DNA from: Paludibacter sp.
GTDB lineage: Bacteria; Bacteroidota; Bacteroidia; Bacteroidales; Paludibacteraceae
NCBI GenBank assembly: GCA_028710895.1
Contig: JAQTTH010000001.1
Location: forward strand, 186,001-250,000
Length of the DNA: 64,000 nucleotides
Reading direction: 5' to 3'
The notes beneath the pieces were generated by a model that had not been told where the DNA came from, searched no databases, and saw only the letters and a list, made by a program, of their open reading frames with translations. A program made the position numbers and the translations under genes. Positions 18,433 to 27,227 of the stretch are shown here, in pieces (position 1 is the first letter of the stretch; each line of letters opens with the position of its first letter).

Positions 18433-19494
18433 ATGGAAAAAAATGCTAAAATATTTATTGCCGGACACAACGGAATGGTTGGTTCGGCAATAAAAAGAAA
18501 CCTTGAAAATAAAGGATTCAAAAATATAGTTACACGCTCCAAAGAACAACTCAACCTTCTGAGTGAAGATTCTGTAGCCAAATTTTTTAATGACGAAAAA
18601 CCTGAATATGTTGTTCTTGCTGCAGCCAAAGTGGGTGGAATTATTGCAAATAACACGTATCGTGCTCAGTTTATTTATGAAAATCTCATGATACAAAACC
18701 ATGTGATTCATCAAAGTTATGTACACGGAGTAAAAAAGTTATTGTTTCTTGGTTCATCTTGTATTTACCCACGTATGGCAGAACAGCCAATGCGTGAAGA
18801 GGAATTACTTACCGGAGTTTTGGAAGTTACGAATGAACCTTATGCAATTGCCAAAATAGCCGGAATTAAAATGTGTGAAGCTTATCACGCACAGTATGGC
18901 TGCAATTTCATTTCAATCATGCCAACCAATTTGTATGGACAAAACGACAATTACGATTTAGAAAAATCACATGTTTTGCCGGCTTTGATTCGGAAAATGT
19001 ATCTTGGAAAATGCTTGATTGAGAATAACTGGCTAAATTTACGTGAAGACTTGAACAAACGCCCCATTGAAGGTGTAAATGGATCGTTCAGTGATGATGT
19101 AGTTATGAAAGTGCTTAATAAATATGGCATTTCGGTTGAAAACAATGAAGTTTCTATCACATTATGGGGAACAGGCTCACCCATGCGTGAATTTCTTCAT
19201 GTGGATGATATGGCAGATTCAAGCGTTTTTCTGTTGCAAAACTACGATGCCCCTGACACAACACCTTCGCATGTAAATGCCGGTTGTGGTGAAGATATTA
19301 CCATAAAAGATCTGTCAGAACTTGTACGCCGAACAGTTGGATACGAAGGCAAGGTGATTTGGGATAGCACAAAACCAGATGGAACACCCCGTAAGCTAAT
19401 GGATGTATCCAAACTTAAAGGACTGGGTTGGGAACCATCTATCTCATTAGAAGAGGGAATTCGTCGTGTTGTAAGTGTTTATGTAAATAATTAG
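18433..19494 (+). CDS. fcl: GDP-L-fucose synthase
   Basis: An epimerase/reductase that turns GDP-4-keto-6-deoxymannose into GDP-L-fucose. The 353 aa include the NADP motif GHNGMVGSA (11-19), AAKVGGI, the catalytic LGSSCIYP and Y137-x3-K141 in YAIAK, and NLYGQNDNYD. A stretch at about 190-225 (NNWLNLREDLNKRPIEGVNG) makes this protein longer than the roughly 320-aa enzymes; longer forms occur in Bacteroidota. Directly after gmd. Confidence 0.96.
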   Translation: MEKNAKIFIAGHNGMVGSAIKRNLENKGFKNIVTRSKEQLNLLSEDSVAKFFNDEKPEYVVLAAAKVGGIIANNTYRAQFIYENLMIQNHVIHQSYVHGVKKLLFLGSSCIYPRMAEQPMREEELLTGVLEVTNEPYAIAKIAGIKMCEAYHAQYGCNFISIMPTNLYGQNDNYDLEKSHVLPALIRKMYLGKCLIENNWLNLREDLNKRPIEGVNGSFSDDVVMKVLNKYGISVENNEVSITLWGTGSPMREFLHVDDMADSSVFLLQNYDAPDTTPSHVNAGCGEDITIKDLSELVRRTVGYEGKVIWDSTKPDGTPRKLMDVSKLKGLGWEPSISLEEGIRRVVSVYVNN

Positions 19495-19538
19495 TAGTAA
19501 AAGAAATTACATTCTTTGTCTTTTAAATTTTATATTGA

Positions 19539-20876
19539 ATGAAAATAGCTATTGTTGGAACAGGATATGTGGGTTTAGTTTCAGGAACATGTTTTGCCGA
19601 AATGGGCGTAGATGTAACTTGTGTAGATATTGATTCCAAAAAGATTGAAAATCTGATACAAGGCATTATTCCTATTTACGAACCTGGATTGGAAGATATG
19701 GTTTTGCGAAATGTGAAAGCAGATCGTTTACATTTCACTACCAGTCTGACTGACATATTAAACGATGTCCAGGTTATTTTCAGTGCAGTTGGTACACCAC
19801 CAGATGCTAATGGTAGTGCCGATTTGAAATTTGTGTTGGAGGTAGCCCGCACTATTGGCCAGAATATGCAACAATACGTATTGTTAGTTACAAAAAGTAC
19901 CGTTCCCGTTGGAACAGCTACTTTGGTACGTCAAACAATACAGGCTGAATTAGATAAACGTGAAGTATCCATTGATTTTGATGTTGCCTCAAATCCTGAG
20001 TTTCTCAAAGAAGGCGATGCTATCAAAGATTTTATGAGTCCCGATCGGGTTGTAGTGGGAGTTGAAAGCGAAAAAGCCAAAGAACTAATTACGAAGCTTT
20101 ATCGCCCGTTCTTATTGAATAACTTCCGGGTCATATTCATGGATATTCTTTCGGCAGAAATGACTAAATACGCTGCCAATGCTATGTTAGCAACACGTAT
20201 TAGTTTTATGAATGATATGGCTAATTTGTGTGAGCTAGTTGGAGCCGACATAAATATGGTGCGCAAAGGAATTGGGTCTGATCAACGAATTGGCGGTAAA
20301 TTTCTATATGCAGGCTGTGGTTATGGAGGATCATGTTTCCCAAAAGATGTAAAAGCCTTAATCCAAACTGCCGACCAAAATGGCTATGAATTACGTGTTT
20401 TAAAAGCGGTAGAAGAAGTAAATGCTTACCAAAAACAAGTACTATTTCATAAGCTTGAGAAACATTTCAAATCTGATTTAGCCGGAAAGACAATTACAAT
20501 TTGGGGATTATCGTTCAAACCAAATACAGACGATATGCGTGAAGCTCCATCGCTTGTTTTAATTGAAAGATTGTTGCAGGCTGGTTGTAACGTTCGTGTG
20601 TTTGATCCGGTGGCCATGCCCGAAGCTAAAGAGATTATTCACCGAAAAATGTCAACTTTACTTGACAGCAAAAACATCTATTTTGCAGAAGATATTTACG
20701 ACGCAGTTCTTGATTCTGATGCGCTTTTACTTGTTACAGAATGGAAAGAATTCCGTATGCCAAGTTGGGGAGTTGTAAAAAAATCGATGAGAGGTAATTT
20801 AGTCCTTGATGGAAGAAATATATACGAAAAAACGGAAATGAAAGACTTTGGATTCAATTACGAGCCAATAGGTTGA
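19539..20876 (+). CDS. ugd: UDP-glucose 6-dehydrogenase
   Basis: Oxidises UDP-glucose to UDP-glucuronate, a precursor for acidic polysaccharides. The 445 aa contain the NAD motif GTGYVGLVSG (7-16), the KSTVPVGT motif, SNPEFLKEG, and the catalytic cysteine C266 in GYGGSCFPKD; the C-terminal domain has GLSFKPNTDDMREAPS. It closes the exopolysaccharide block and is followed by a very strong hairpin. With gmd and fcl it implies a polymer containing fucose and uronic acid or a derived pentose; that is an inference. Confidence 0.96.
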   Translation: MKIAIVGTGYVGLVSGTCFAEMGVDVTCVDIDSKKIENLIQGIIPIYEPGLEDMVLRNVKADRLHFTTSLTDILNDVQVIFSAVGTPPDANGSADLKFVLEVARTIGQNMQQYVLLVTKSTVPVGTATLVRQTIQAELDKREVSIDFDVASNPEFLKEGDAIKDFMSPDRVVVGVESEKAKELITKLYRPFLLNNFRVIFMDILSAEMTKYAANAMLATRISFMNDMANLCELVGADINMVRKGIGSDQRIGGKFLYAGCGYGGSCFPKDVKALIQTADQNGYELRVLKAVEEVNAYQKQVLFHKLEKHFKSDLAGKTITIWGLSFKPNTDDMREAPSLVLIERLLQAGCNVRVFDPVAMPEAKEIIHRKMSTLLDSKNIYFAEDIYDAVLDSDALLLVTEWKEFRMPSWGVVKKSMRGNLVLDGRNIYEKTEMKDFGFNYEPIG

Positions 20877-20884
20877 ATCTAACA

Positions 20885-20931
20885 ATTATCACAAAAAAAG
20901 ACGAGTACTGCTCGTCCTTTTTTGTGATAAT
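20885..20931. terminator. long bidirectional terminator
   Basis: The arms starting at 20885 and ending at 20931 pair over about 20 bases, with internal A/T runs, between ugd and a converging lipoprotein gene. It should stop transcription from both sides. Confidence 0.88.
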
Positions 20932-20949
20932 GAGAATGACTTCAATAGG

Positions 20950-21990
20950 CTATTTCTTTTTACCCAATTTATTTACATTCCAGTTTTTCACGCATGTACC
21001 TTCAGTCGCAAACGGTTTATACCACCACAAACAGTCATTTTTATCGGCTGAATCTTCATCTTTGCTAATATCCCGGCACAGCCAAATACTTACATTAGCA
21101 GCATCAGCAAATTTAGGTGCAATCGCAAGTCCTTCGATATTGAGACTCCCTTTTGGGTTTGGAATCTTATATTCAGTTTTCATTATGAACTTACCTTTTC
21201 CCGAATGTTGAGTTGCTGACATATCGGTTACCTCTATCGTATTTTCATCGGCATTGTGCAAAATATATAACAATCCTGTTGAACGATCGAATGCTAAGTC
21301 GCAACTCTCATTGCGATTGGTTTTATATTTTCCCACAAAGGCAAAGTCGTCGTCCTTATCCGGATTTACATCAAAAACCCAAATTAATCCTTTCTTTTGA
21401 TGAGCAATAAAAATTAAACCTCCCATTCCTTTCTTTGATGTATACTTTTCGTCGGTTTCCGAACTGATAAAGCCAATTGAAGATAAATATCTGTCGGGTA
21501 CAAAAACAATTCCCTCCGGCCCATCATTCCCTGTATCAACCATTGGTGATGGTTCTGCTAACAAATTCCACTTGTGCACAAGCATCAGGTTTGTAAAATC
21601 AGGATTATGTGTAAATCGTCTTATTTCATACTGGTTTTCGTCGATTGTATAAAATTCATTTGCAGCATAGTCCACTTGCATTATTCCTTCAGGCCCTCCA
21701 AGTTTTGAGAATTCACCTATCTGCGAGAAATCATTCGTTTTTTTATTCAATTCGAGTATATGCAAATGACCATTATCGCCTAAAACATATAATCTGTTTA
21801 ATTGTGGATTCCAATGTAAACCACTTAATTCAGTCACTCCGGTGGCATCAATTACCGATGTGAGATTAATTGGAGTTGGCCAGGTCTCGGTTTTGGCGCC
21901 TGATTGTCCACAGCTGTTCAATACCGATACAAGTAAAAAGCAACAAGCCAGAAAGCCTGAAAACGAAATATATTTTTTTAAGAACTGCAT
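20950..21990 (-). CDS. SdiA-regulated-domain-like lipoprotein (beta-propeller)
   Basis: A 346-aa exported protein. I start at 21990 because the sequence then begins with a lipoprotein signal ending VLNSC; the longer frame from 22029 overlaps the upstream tdh gene. The mature part shows repeated beta-propeller blades: VTELSGLHWNPQLNRLYVLGDNGHL, GGPEGIMQVDY, GNDGPEGIVFVPD, ESCDLAFDRSTGLLYILHN, LNIEGLAIAP. This resembles the SdiA-regulated/phytase-like family. Enzyme activity is not shown. The ATG lies 5 bases after the tdh stop, so it is probably translated from the kbl-tdh message. Confidence 0.8.
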   Translation of the reverse strand: MQFLKKYISFSGFLACCFLLVSVLNSCGQSGAKTETWPTPINLTSVIDATGVTELSGLHWNPQLNRLYVLGDNGHLHILELNKKTNDFSQIGEFSKLGGPEGIMQVDYAANEFYTIDENQYEIRRFTHNPDFTNLMLVHKWNLLAEPSPMVDTGNDGPEGIVFVPDRYLSSIGFISSETDEKYTSKKGMGGLIFIAHQKKGLIWVFDVNPDKDDDFAFVGKYKTNRNESCDLAFDRSTGLLYILHNADENTIEVTDMSATQHSGKGKFIMKTEYKIPNPKGSLNIEGLAIAPKFADAANVSIWLCRDISKDEDSADKNDCLWWYKPFATEGTCVKNWNVNKLGKKK

Positions 21991-21995
21991 ACAGA

Positions 21996-23024
21996 TTAAT
22001 TTTCCCAATTTAAAATTACCTTTCCACACTCACCACTTTCCATTACATCAAATCCCTTTTGGAATTCATCTATTCCATAACGGTGTGTTATAACAGGTGA
22101 CAAATCAAAACCGGTAATTAGCATCTGTTCCATTTGATACCAGGTTTCCCACATTTCACGTCCGTAAATTCCTTTTAAAGTCAATGCTTTGAATATAATT
22201 TTATCCCAGTTTACCATAGTTGTATTTGGAAGAATACCCAGCAATGCAATTTTAGAACCATTGTACATATTCTCAATCATACTTTCGAAAGCAATAGGCG
22301 AGCCAGACATTTCCAGACCAATATCAAAACCATGCATGCGTAAATCTTTAATTGCACCCTCAATTGTTTCACCTTTTGAAGGATTAACAGTAAGCGTTGC
22401 GCCCATTTTCTTAGCAATTTTTAGTCTGTAATCGCTGAGATCGGTTACAACAATATTACGCGCTCCGGCAAAACGACAAATACCGGTAGCCATTGTTCCG
22501 ATAAGTCCGGCGCCTGTTATAAGCACATCTTCGCCAATCATTGGAAACGATAAAGCCGTATGCGTTGCGTTGCCAAACGGATCCATAATGGCAGCCATAT
22601 CGTCCGTAATTCGATGATCAAGCTTTACAACGTTTTCAGCCGGTAACGAAAGATACTCTGCAAAAGCCCCATCCCGGTTCACTCCCACTCCCACCGTATT
22701 TTCGCACACATGAAGCTTTCCACGACGGCAATTCCGACAATGACCACAAGCAATGTGCCCTTCGCCTGTAACCCGATCGCCAATTTGGATATTCCTGACA
22801 CCACGACCCTTATCCACAATTGTACCCACATATTCGTGCCCGATAGTCATCGGCGTTTTAATGGTTCGTTGCGACCATTCGTCCCACTTATATATGTGTA
22901 AATCGGTTCCACATATTGCCGTTTTCTTGATTTGAATCAATACATCGTTAATACCAACATGTGGCAGCGGTACATCTGCCATCCATATTCCCTTTTCGGG
23001 CTTTAGTTTTACTAATGCTTTCAT
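21996..23024 (-). CDS. tdh: L-threonine 3-dehydrogenase
   Basis: A zinc alcohol dehydrogenase family enzyme that oxidises L-threonine to 2-amino-3-ketobutyrate with NAD. 342 aa. Catalytic zinc ligands C38, H63 and E64 (TIGHEY); structural zinc cysteines C93, C96, C99 and C107; Rossmann motif [24 protein letters not shown] is diagnostic of TDH. The product feeds the enzyme encoded by kbl, which lies upstream on the same strand, separated by a 333-base spacer filled with a minisatellite. Confidence 0.97.
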   Translation of the reverse strand: MKALVKLKPEKGIWMADVPLPHVGINDVLIQIKKTAICGTDLHIYKWDEWSQRTIKTPMTIGHEYVGTIVDKGRGVRNIQIGDRVTGEGHIACGHCRNCRRGKLHVCENTVGVGVNRDGAFAEYLSLPAENVVKLDHRITDDMAAIMDPFGNATHTALSFPMIGEDVLITGAGLIGTMATGICRFAGARNIVVTDLSDYRLKIAKKMGATLTVNPSKGETIEGAIKDLRMHGFDIGLEMSGSPIAFESMIENMYNGSKIALLGILPNTTMVNWDKIIFKALTLKGIYGREMWETWYQMEQMLITGFDLSPVITHRYGIDEFQKGFDVMESGECGKVILNWEN

Positions 23025-23106
23025 ATTATTATTGAGTAAATGATTTTATTAATCGGAATAGCTTTACAGATTATTTTACGAATACTTTTGATAGTTATTA
23101 TTGTTT

Positions 23107-23337
23107 CTCAGATTGGTTCAATCGTCTCTCAGATTGATTCTATCATCTCTCAGATTGGTTATATCGTCTCTCAGATTGGTTCAATCATCTCTCAGATTGG
23201 TTATATCGTCTCTCAGATTGGTTCAATCATCTCTCAGATTGGTTCAATCATCTCTCAGATTGGTTCTATCACCTTTCAGATTGGTTCAATCATCTCTCAG
23301 ATTGGTTCTATCACCTCTCAGATTAGTTCAATCACAC
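23107..23337. repeat. 21-bp minisatellite, 11 copies, between kbl and tdh
   Basis: Eleven contiguous units of exactly 21 bases with consensus CTCAGATTGGTTCAATCATCT. Most units contain GATTG-GTT-CAATC, a short inverted repeat. Units 3+4 equal units 5+6 and units 7+8 nearly equal 9+10, so the array grew partly as 42-bp dimers. Since the unit is a multiple of three, frames stay open through it (a 7-residue repeat such as SQIGSII), which I attribute to the periodicity. It occupies the kbl-tdh spacer, so the minus-strand operon message would carry it. Nothing else is visible at 23025-23357. Confidence 0.95.
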
Positions 23338-23357
23338 TTTAGATGGATTATTTTAGC

Positions 23358-24545
23358 CTAAATAACCTTCAATTCCCTCCCCACTTTCGTAAATGCAGCT
23401 ATACATTTATCCAAATGAGCGATTTCATGCGCTGCCGAAATCTGAACCCGAATACGAGCTTGCCCTTTCGGAACAACCGGATAATAAAAACCGGTAACAT
23501 AAATACCTTCTTCAAGCAAATGAGCCGCCATGTCCTGAGATAGTTTTGCATCGTAAAGCATTACAGCACAAATTGCCGACTCCGTTGGTTTTATATCAAA
23601 TCCTGCAGCTTTCATTCGTTCAACAAAATACTTCGTGTTTGTGTGAAGCTTATCCTGCAACTCATTCGTTTCGTCCATCATCTCAAACATGCTGATTCCG
23701 GCAGCCGCTACCATGGGTGGAATAGAATTTGAGAACAAATACGGCCTCGATCGCTGACGCAATAAATCGATAATTTCCTTTTTCCCTGTTGTAAATCCAC
23801 CAATTGCACCTCCAAAAGCTTTACCCAACGTTCCGGTAATAATTTCAATTTTTCCACGCAAATTATAACGTTCAGTTACACCTCTACCCGTTTCACCAAC
23901 CACTCCTGCCGAATGCGATTCATCAACCATCACCATAGCATTATATTTTTCGGCTAACGCATATATTTTATCCAACGGAGCCACATTGCCATCCATCGAA
24001 AAAACCCCATCAGTCACAATAAGTCTGAAACGTTGAGCCTGTGCAGCTTTCAGTTGGGTTTCCAAATCGTCCATATCCGCATTGGCATACCGATAACGTT
24101 GTGCTTTGCACAAACGAACGCCATCAATAATGGAAGCATGATTCAATGCATCGGAAATGATTGCGTCTTCTTCGTTCAGCAAAGGTTCGAAAACACCACC
24201 ATTTGCATCAAAGCACGCAGCGTATAAAATTGTATCTTCTGTTCCAAAAAAACGAGCAATGGAGGCTTCCAACTGTTTGTGAATATCTTGTGTTCCGCAA
24301 ATAAATCGAACCGACGAAACTCCATACCCATGTGTATCAAGCCCTTTTTTAGCTGCATCTATCAATGTCCGGTGATTTGATAAACCCAGGTAATTGTTAG
24401 CACAAAAGTTCAACACTTCTTTCCCATCAGCCACCCGAATTACAGCTCCCTGAGGCGAAATAATAATACGCTCATTTTTATATAAACCGGCCTGTTCAAT
24501 ATCGGTCAATTCTGTCTCTAAATGCTGTTTAAATTCCTGATACAT
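23358..24545 (-). CDS. kbl: glycine C-acetyltransferase (2-amino-3-ketobutyrate CoA ligase)
   Basis: A PLP enzyme of the alpha-oxoamine synthase family that cleaves 2-amino-3-ketobutyrate with CoA into glycine and acetyl-CoA. 395 aa, the usual length. CFDANGGVFEPLL, VDESHSAGVVG (aspartate to PLP nitrogen) and GTLGKAFGGAIGG with the Schiff-base lysine K242 are all present. With tdh it makes the complete threonine-to-glycine route. A minus-strand TACTTTTG box (complement of 24632-24639) could be its promoter. Confidence 0.97.
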   Translation of the reverse strand: MYQEFKQHLETELTDIEQAGLYKNERIIISPQGAVIRVADGKEVLNFCANNYLGLSNHRTLIDAAKKGLDTHGYGVSSVRFICGTQDIHKQLEASIARFFGTEDTILYAACFDANGGVFEPLLNEEDAIISDALNHASIIDGVRLCKAQRYRYANADMDDLETQLKAAQAQRFRLIVTDGVFSMDGNVAPLDKIYALAEKYNAMVMVDESHSAGVVGETGRGVTERYNLRGKIEIITGTLGKAFGGAIGGFTTGKKEIIDLLRQRSRPYLFSNSIPPMVAAAGISMFEMMDETNELQDKLHTNTKYFVERMKAAGFDIKPTESAICAVMLYDAKLSQDMAAHLLEEGIYVTGFYYPVVPKGQARIRVQISAAHEIAHLDKCIAAFTKVGRELKVI

Positions 24546-24674
24546 AAAATTATAATTTATTCATTTGATGTTTGTTATGACCATACCCAAAAAGCGAAAA
24601 GCAATTAGGTAAGACTTTGAGCTAATGAAAACAAAAGTACAGAATTATTTGTATTTATATTCCAATTTAGTACA

Positions 24675-24739
24675 ATAAAAAAGACCATCTCTGATTAGAA
24701 ATGGTCCTTTATAAAATTCTCATTTTAAAAAATGAGAAT
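24675..24739 (-). terminator. terminator of the DUF4395 gene, with an extra palindrome
   Basis: On the minus strand the stem with arms at 24701-24706 and 24683-24688 is followed by a T-rich run, a usable intrinsic terminator. Just before it a perfect 11-base inverted pair lies at 24716-24726 and 24729-24739. It separates the DUF4395 gene from kbl. Confidence 0.7.
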
Positions 24740-24763
24740 CCAGAGAAAAAATAGTTACAATAA

Positions 24764-25225
24764 TTATTTTGTTACTTTCAATTTCGATTGATAAAAGAGC
24801 TTATAAACAAATGGATATACTTCGCAGGCAATACAGAAATTAAATGCTGCTTCCATGAATGCACAAATTCCAAATATCCCCACCAGAATAAACGATAGAG
24901 TATTTAAGCCTGCTAGTGCAGAAATAAAAACAGATACAGTAAAGAATAATCCAATGCGTGCAGCAAAGATTTTAGGACCTGCATTAATCATTTTCGGCTT
25001 GAGTGAAAGTGCCTGAACCAATTTACGTGAAACGTAAGCTATGGGGCTGTATTGTGACAATTCTAAAGCTCGTAGCAAAAAATCAACTAAAAGAAAAGCA
25101 ATAATGAATAAGTCTGAAGTAGCTACAAAAGCAACCAACAGTAATACGGTAAAAAATGCATTAGCTCGAGCTACATTTTCATTAATTCTTTTATCGGAAA
25201 TTGGGCAAATAGCATATGTTTTCAT
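24764..25225 (-). CDS. DUF4395 membrane protein
   Basis: A 153-aa integral membrane protein. The N-terminus carries CPISDKRINENVARANAFF, a signature of DUF4395, and the C-terminal part has FCIACEVYPF; in between are about four hydrophobic segments (about 22-52 as two helices, and about 89-130). Function unknown; relatives often occur near redox or sulfur-related membrane proteins, and the paired cysteines would fit such a role, but this is inference. On the minus strand TATCTTTG (complement of 25254-25261) preceded by ATTG at 20 bases is a good promoter candidate. Monocistronic. Confidence 0.85.
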   Translation of the reverse strand: MKTYAICPISDKRINENVARANAFFTVLLLVAFVATSDLFIIAFLLVDFLLRALELSQYSPIAYVSRKLVQALSLKPKMINAGPKIFAARIGLFFTVSVFISALAGLNTLSFILVGIFGICAFMEAAFNFCIACEVYPFVYKLFYQSKLKVTK

Positions 25226-25405
25226 ATCGATTTTATTTTTATAATTAATGATACAAAGATATAGCTACCAAACATCTACCACAATACCATCGTAAATGTA
25301 TTTTTTATACCATGAGTTAGGTATATAACAGTTTAAAAAAAAGAAATCCGCCTAATCAAATTGATAACATTTGATTAAGCGGATTTAAAATGCTTATTAT
25401 TTCAA

Positions 25406-26134
25406 TTACAATTTTTGGATTTTCTTTACCACAGTGCCAGCTTTTGCTCTTACTACAACTAAATAAAGACCCTTAGGTAAAGCACTTATGTTTACATTCT
25501 GCTCTTTACTTGATATAAGGCTTTTTCCTACTAATGAACAAATCTCCACTTCCTTCACATCACTGCCACTTACGTAAATATTCGAAATTGCAGGATTTGG
25601 ATACACACTGTATAATTTCTCTAACTGTACGTCCTGAACTGCTGTATTGACAGGTACCCAAGCTATTGAAATGCCTGAAATAGAAGTTACATTAGTCCCT
25701 GTAACTGTTTGTGCAGTTGGACCTTTTGTAAACGAAACAGTTGCAAGTTTACTACTAGTTGCATAAGACTCAGTAGTCATTTCAATTTTAACTGTATAAG
25801 TTCCATCAGGAACCACAGTAGTATTTGTCTTATCTTTTGCATTCCAGGTGGAAGTTATTACACCGGTACTATTTTTTGTTGCACCTGTAACTGCATTCAC
25901 TGTATTACGTGTTCCACCACAGTCTGCTGTCCATTTCACAAGGTCACTTATATATCCTGTACCACTATAACAAGTTAGAGTTCTGACAAACGCTGGAGTA
26001 CTGTTATTAATCCAAACTGCTGTAATATAAGGGGAAGAGGAAATTGTTGCTGTAACAGTAAGTGTTCCGGCAGTTTGTGCATTTGCTCCCATAAAGGAAA
26101 AGATAAGAAATACAGAAAGAATTAATTTTTTCAT
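25406..26134 (-). CDS. DUF2271 protein with type IX secretion sorting domain (copy A)
   Basis: A 242-aa secreted protein. Signal peptide 1-20 (FMGANAQ), a DUF2271-like beta domain (about 22-160; ITAVWINNSTPAFVRTL, DGTYTVKIEMT), then a T9SS type A sorting domain from about 174 (LYSVYPNPAISNIYVSG ... VVKKIQKL). Residues 80-86 read NAVTGAT, which resembles the acceptor motif for covalent FMN attachment by ApbE, with N at the first position in place of D. It is a paralogue of the next gene upstream. Predicted location is the cell surface; no function is proven. Confidence 0.85.
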   Translation of the reverse strand: MKKLILSVFLIFSFMGANAQTAGTLTVTATISSSPYITAVWINNSTPAFVRTLTCYSGTGYISDLVKWTADCGGTRNTVNAVTGATKNSTGVITSTWNAKDKTNTTVVPDGTYTVKIEMTTESYATSSKLATVSFTKGPTAQTVTGTNVTSISGISIAWVPVNTAVQDVQLEKLYSVYPNPAISNIYVSGSDVKEVEICSLVGKSLISSKEQNVNISALPKGLYLVVVRAKAGTVVKKIQKL

Positions 26135-26303
26135 AAATAAATGGAATTAAATGTGTTTTGATATAATAATTTGAACTTATGCCAATTATGAAATATATAA
26201 AGAATGCACAAAGATAGCGATTTTGTGTAAAATACAAAACGATTGGAATAAATTGTAATTATTTTGTAATATCACATAAATTTAACTGTTATCTATTTTA
26301 TAT

Positions 26304-27038
26304 TTAGTTCTTTATAAACCTCTTGACCACATTTCCATTTTTAGTCACAAGTAACACCAAGTAATCACCTCCAGGCAATCTATTAACATCTATAGAATTG
26401 GCATTTGTTGAGAATAAATATTTTCCGGTAAGAGTTAGAATCTGAACCTCTTCTATGTCAAAACCTGTGACAAACAGAGTATTTTTTGCAGGATTAGGAT
26501 ATATTGAGTAAAGTTTGTCCAAAGCCACATCTTGAATGCCGGTTGAAACTGGAGTCCATTTTATTGTGATATTCGAGAAACCGGAAACATTTGCAGGAGT
26601 TACCGTTTGAGCTGTATTTCCCTTTTTAAAAGCGAACACACCTACTTTATTACTACCTCCTTCGGTCATTTCCATTACTACATTATACGTATCATCACCA
26701 AGCACTGTCCCGGTTTGATTTTTTCCGTTCCAATAACAGACCCGGGGTCCCTGGGAAGATTGAGTTGCACCGGTAATCGCATCGACTGTATTATATGTCG
26801 AAGCGGTGGCAGTTGCCCAACTTGACAGATAAGCTTTTCTTGTTGCCGCATAGGCCAATAGTGTTTTTACAAATGTACCTGTTTTACTTTGAACCCAAAT
26901 GGCAACAACATTGTGCGGCGAATAAGTTCCACCATATGACACAGTAGTTACAGTGACAGAAAGTTGTCCATCAGTTTGTGCACTCAAACTAAAAACAGCC
27001 AATAAGAACAAAACAGAAGCAAGAATATATTTCATCAT
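26304..27038 (-). CDS. DUF2271 protein with type IX secretion sorting domain (copy B)
   Basis: A 244-aa paralogue of copy A with the same plan: signal peptide 1-21 (VFSLSAQ), DUF2271-like domain (VVAIWVQSKTGTFVKTLL, YWNGKNQTGTVLGDDTYNVVMEMTE; quoted as two landmarks), and a type A sorting domain from about 172 (LYSIYPNPAKNTLFVTG ... NVVKRFIKN). Residues 86-92, DAITGAT, fully match the pattern D-x-x-[S/T]-G-A-[T/S] of ApbE flavinylation sites. Starting at the second Met would shorten it by one residue. No apbE gene occurs in the window. The 169-base gap to copy A may hold a second promoter. Confidence 0.85.
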   Translation of the reverse strand: MMKYILASVLFLLAVFSLSAQTDGQLSVTVTTVSYGGTYSPHNVVAIWVQSKTGTFVKTLLAYAATRKAYLSSWATATASTYNTVDAITGATQSSQGPRVCYWNGKNQTGTVLGDDTYNVVMEMTEGGSNKVGVFAFKKGNTAQTVTPANVSGFSNITIKWTPVSTGIQDVALDKLYSIYPNPAKNTLFVTGFDIEEVQILTLTGKYLFSTNANSIDVNRLPGGDYLVLLVTKNGNVVKRFIKN

Positions 27039-27177
27039 GGATCAAAACTATAGCAAAACAGATTGCTATTTCTCAAAACAAGAAACAGTTAGCATTGTTT
27101 ATTTAATTAGTCAAATTGGTCTAATTTAATGGTTATTAACCTTAAATCTCAAAAATCGTTTAACTGCAATTCGGAAT

Positions 27178-27208
27178 TTTGCATATCATTTTAAAAAATG
27201 TACTTTTG
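27178..27208 (+). promoter_or_regulatory. Bacteroidota-type promoter of the lptB operon
   Basis: TTTG at 27178-27181, 19 bases, then TACTTTTG at 27201-27208. The start of the longest frame (27198) lies inside it, so translation must begin later. Confidence 0.7.
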
Positions 27209-27227
27209 TAGTTCGATTATAAAAATT

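Noticed and set aside
23040-23342. Open frame coding a hydrophobic start and a heptad repeat, SQIGSII
   Set aside because: The frame is open because the 21-base unit is a multiple of three; an overlapping frame is open too, no promoter or family match supports it, and it is opposite to the kbl-tdh operon.
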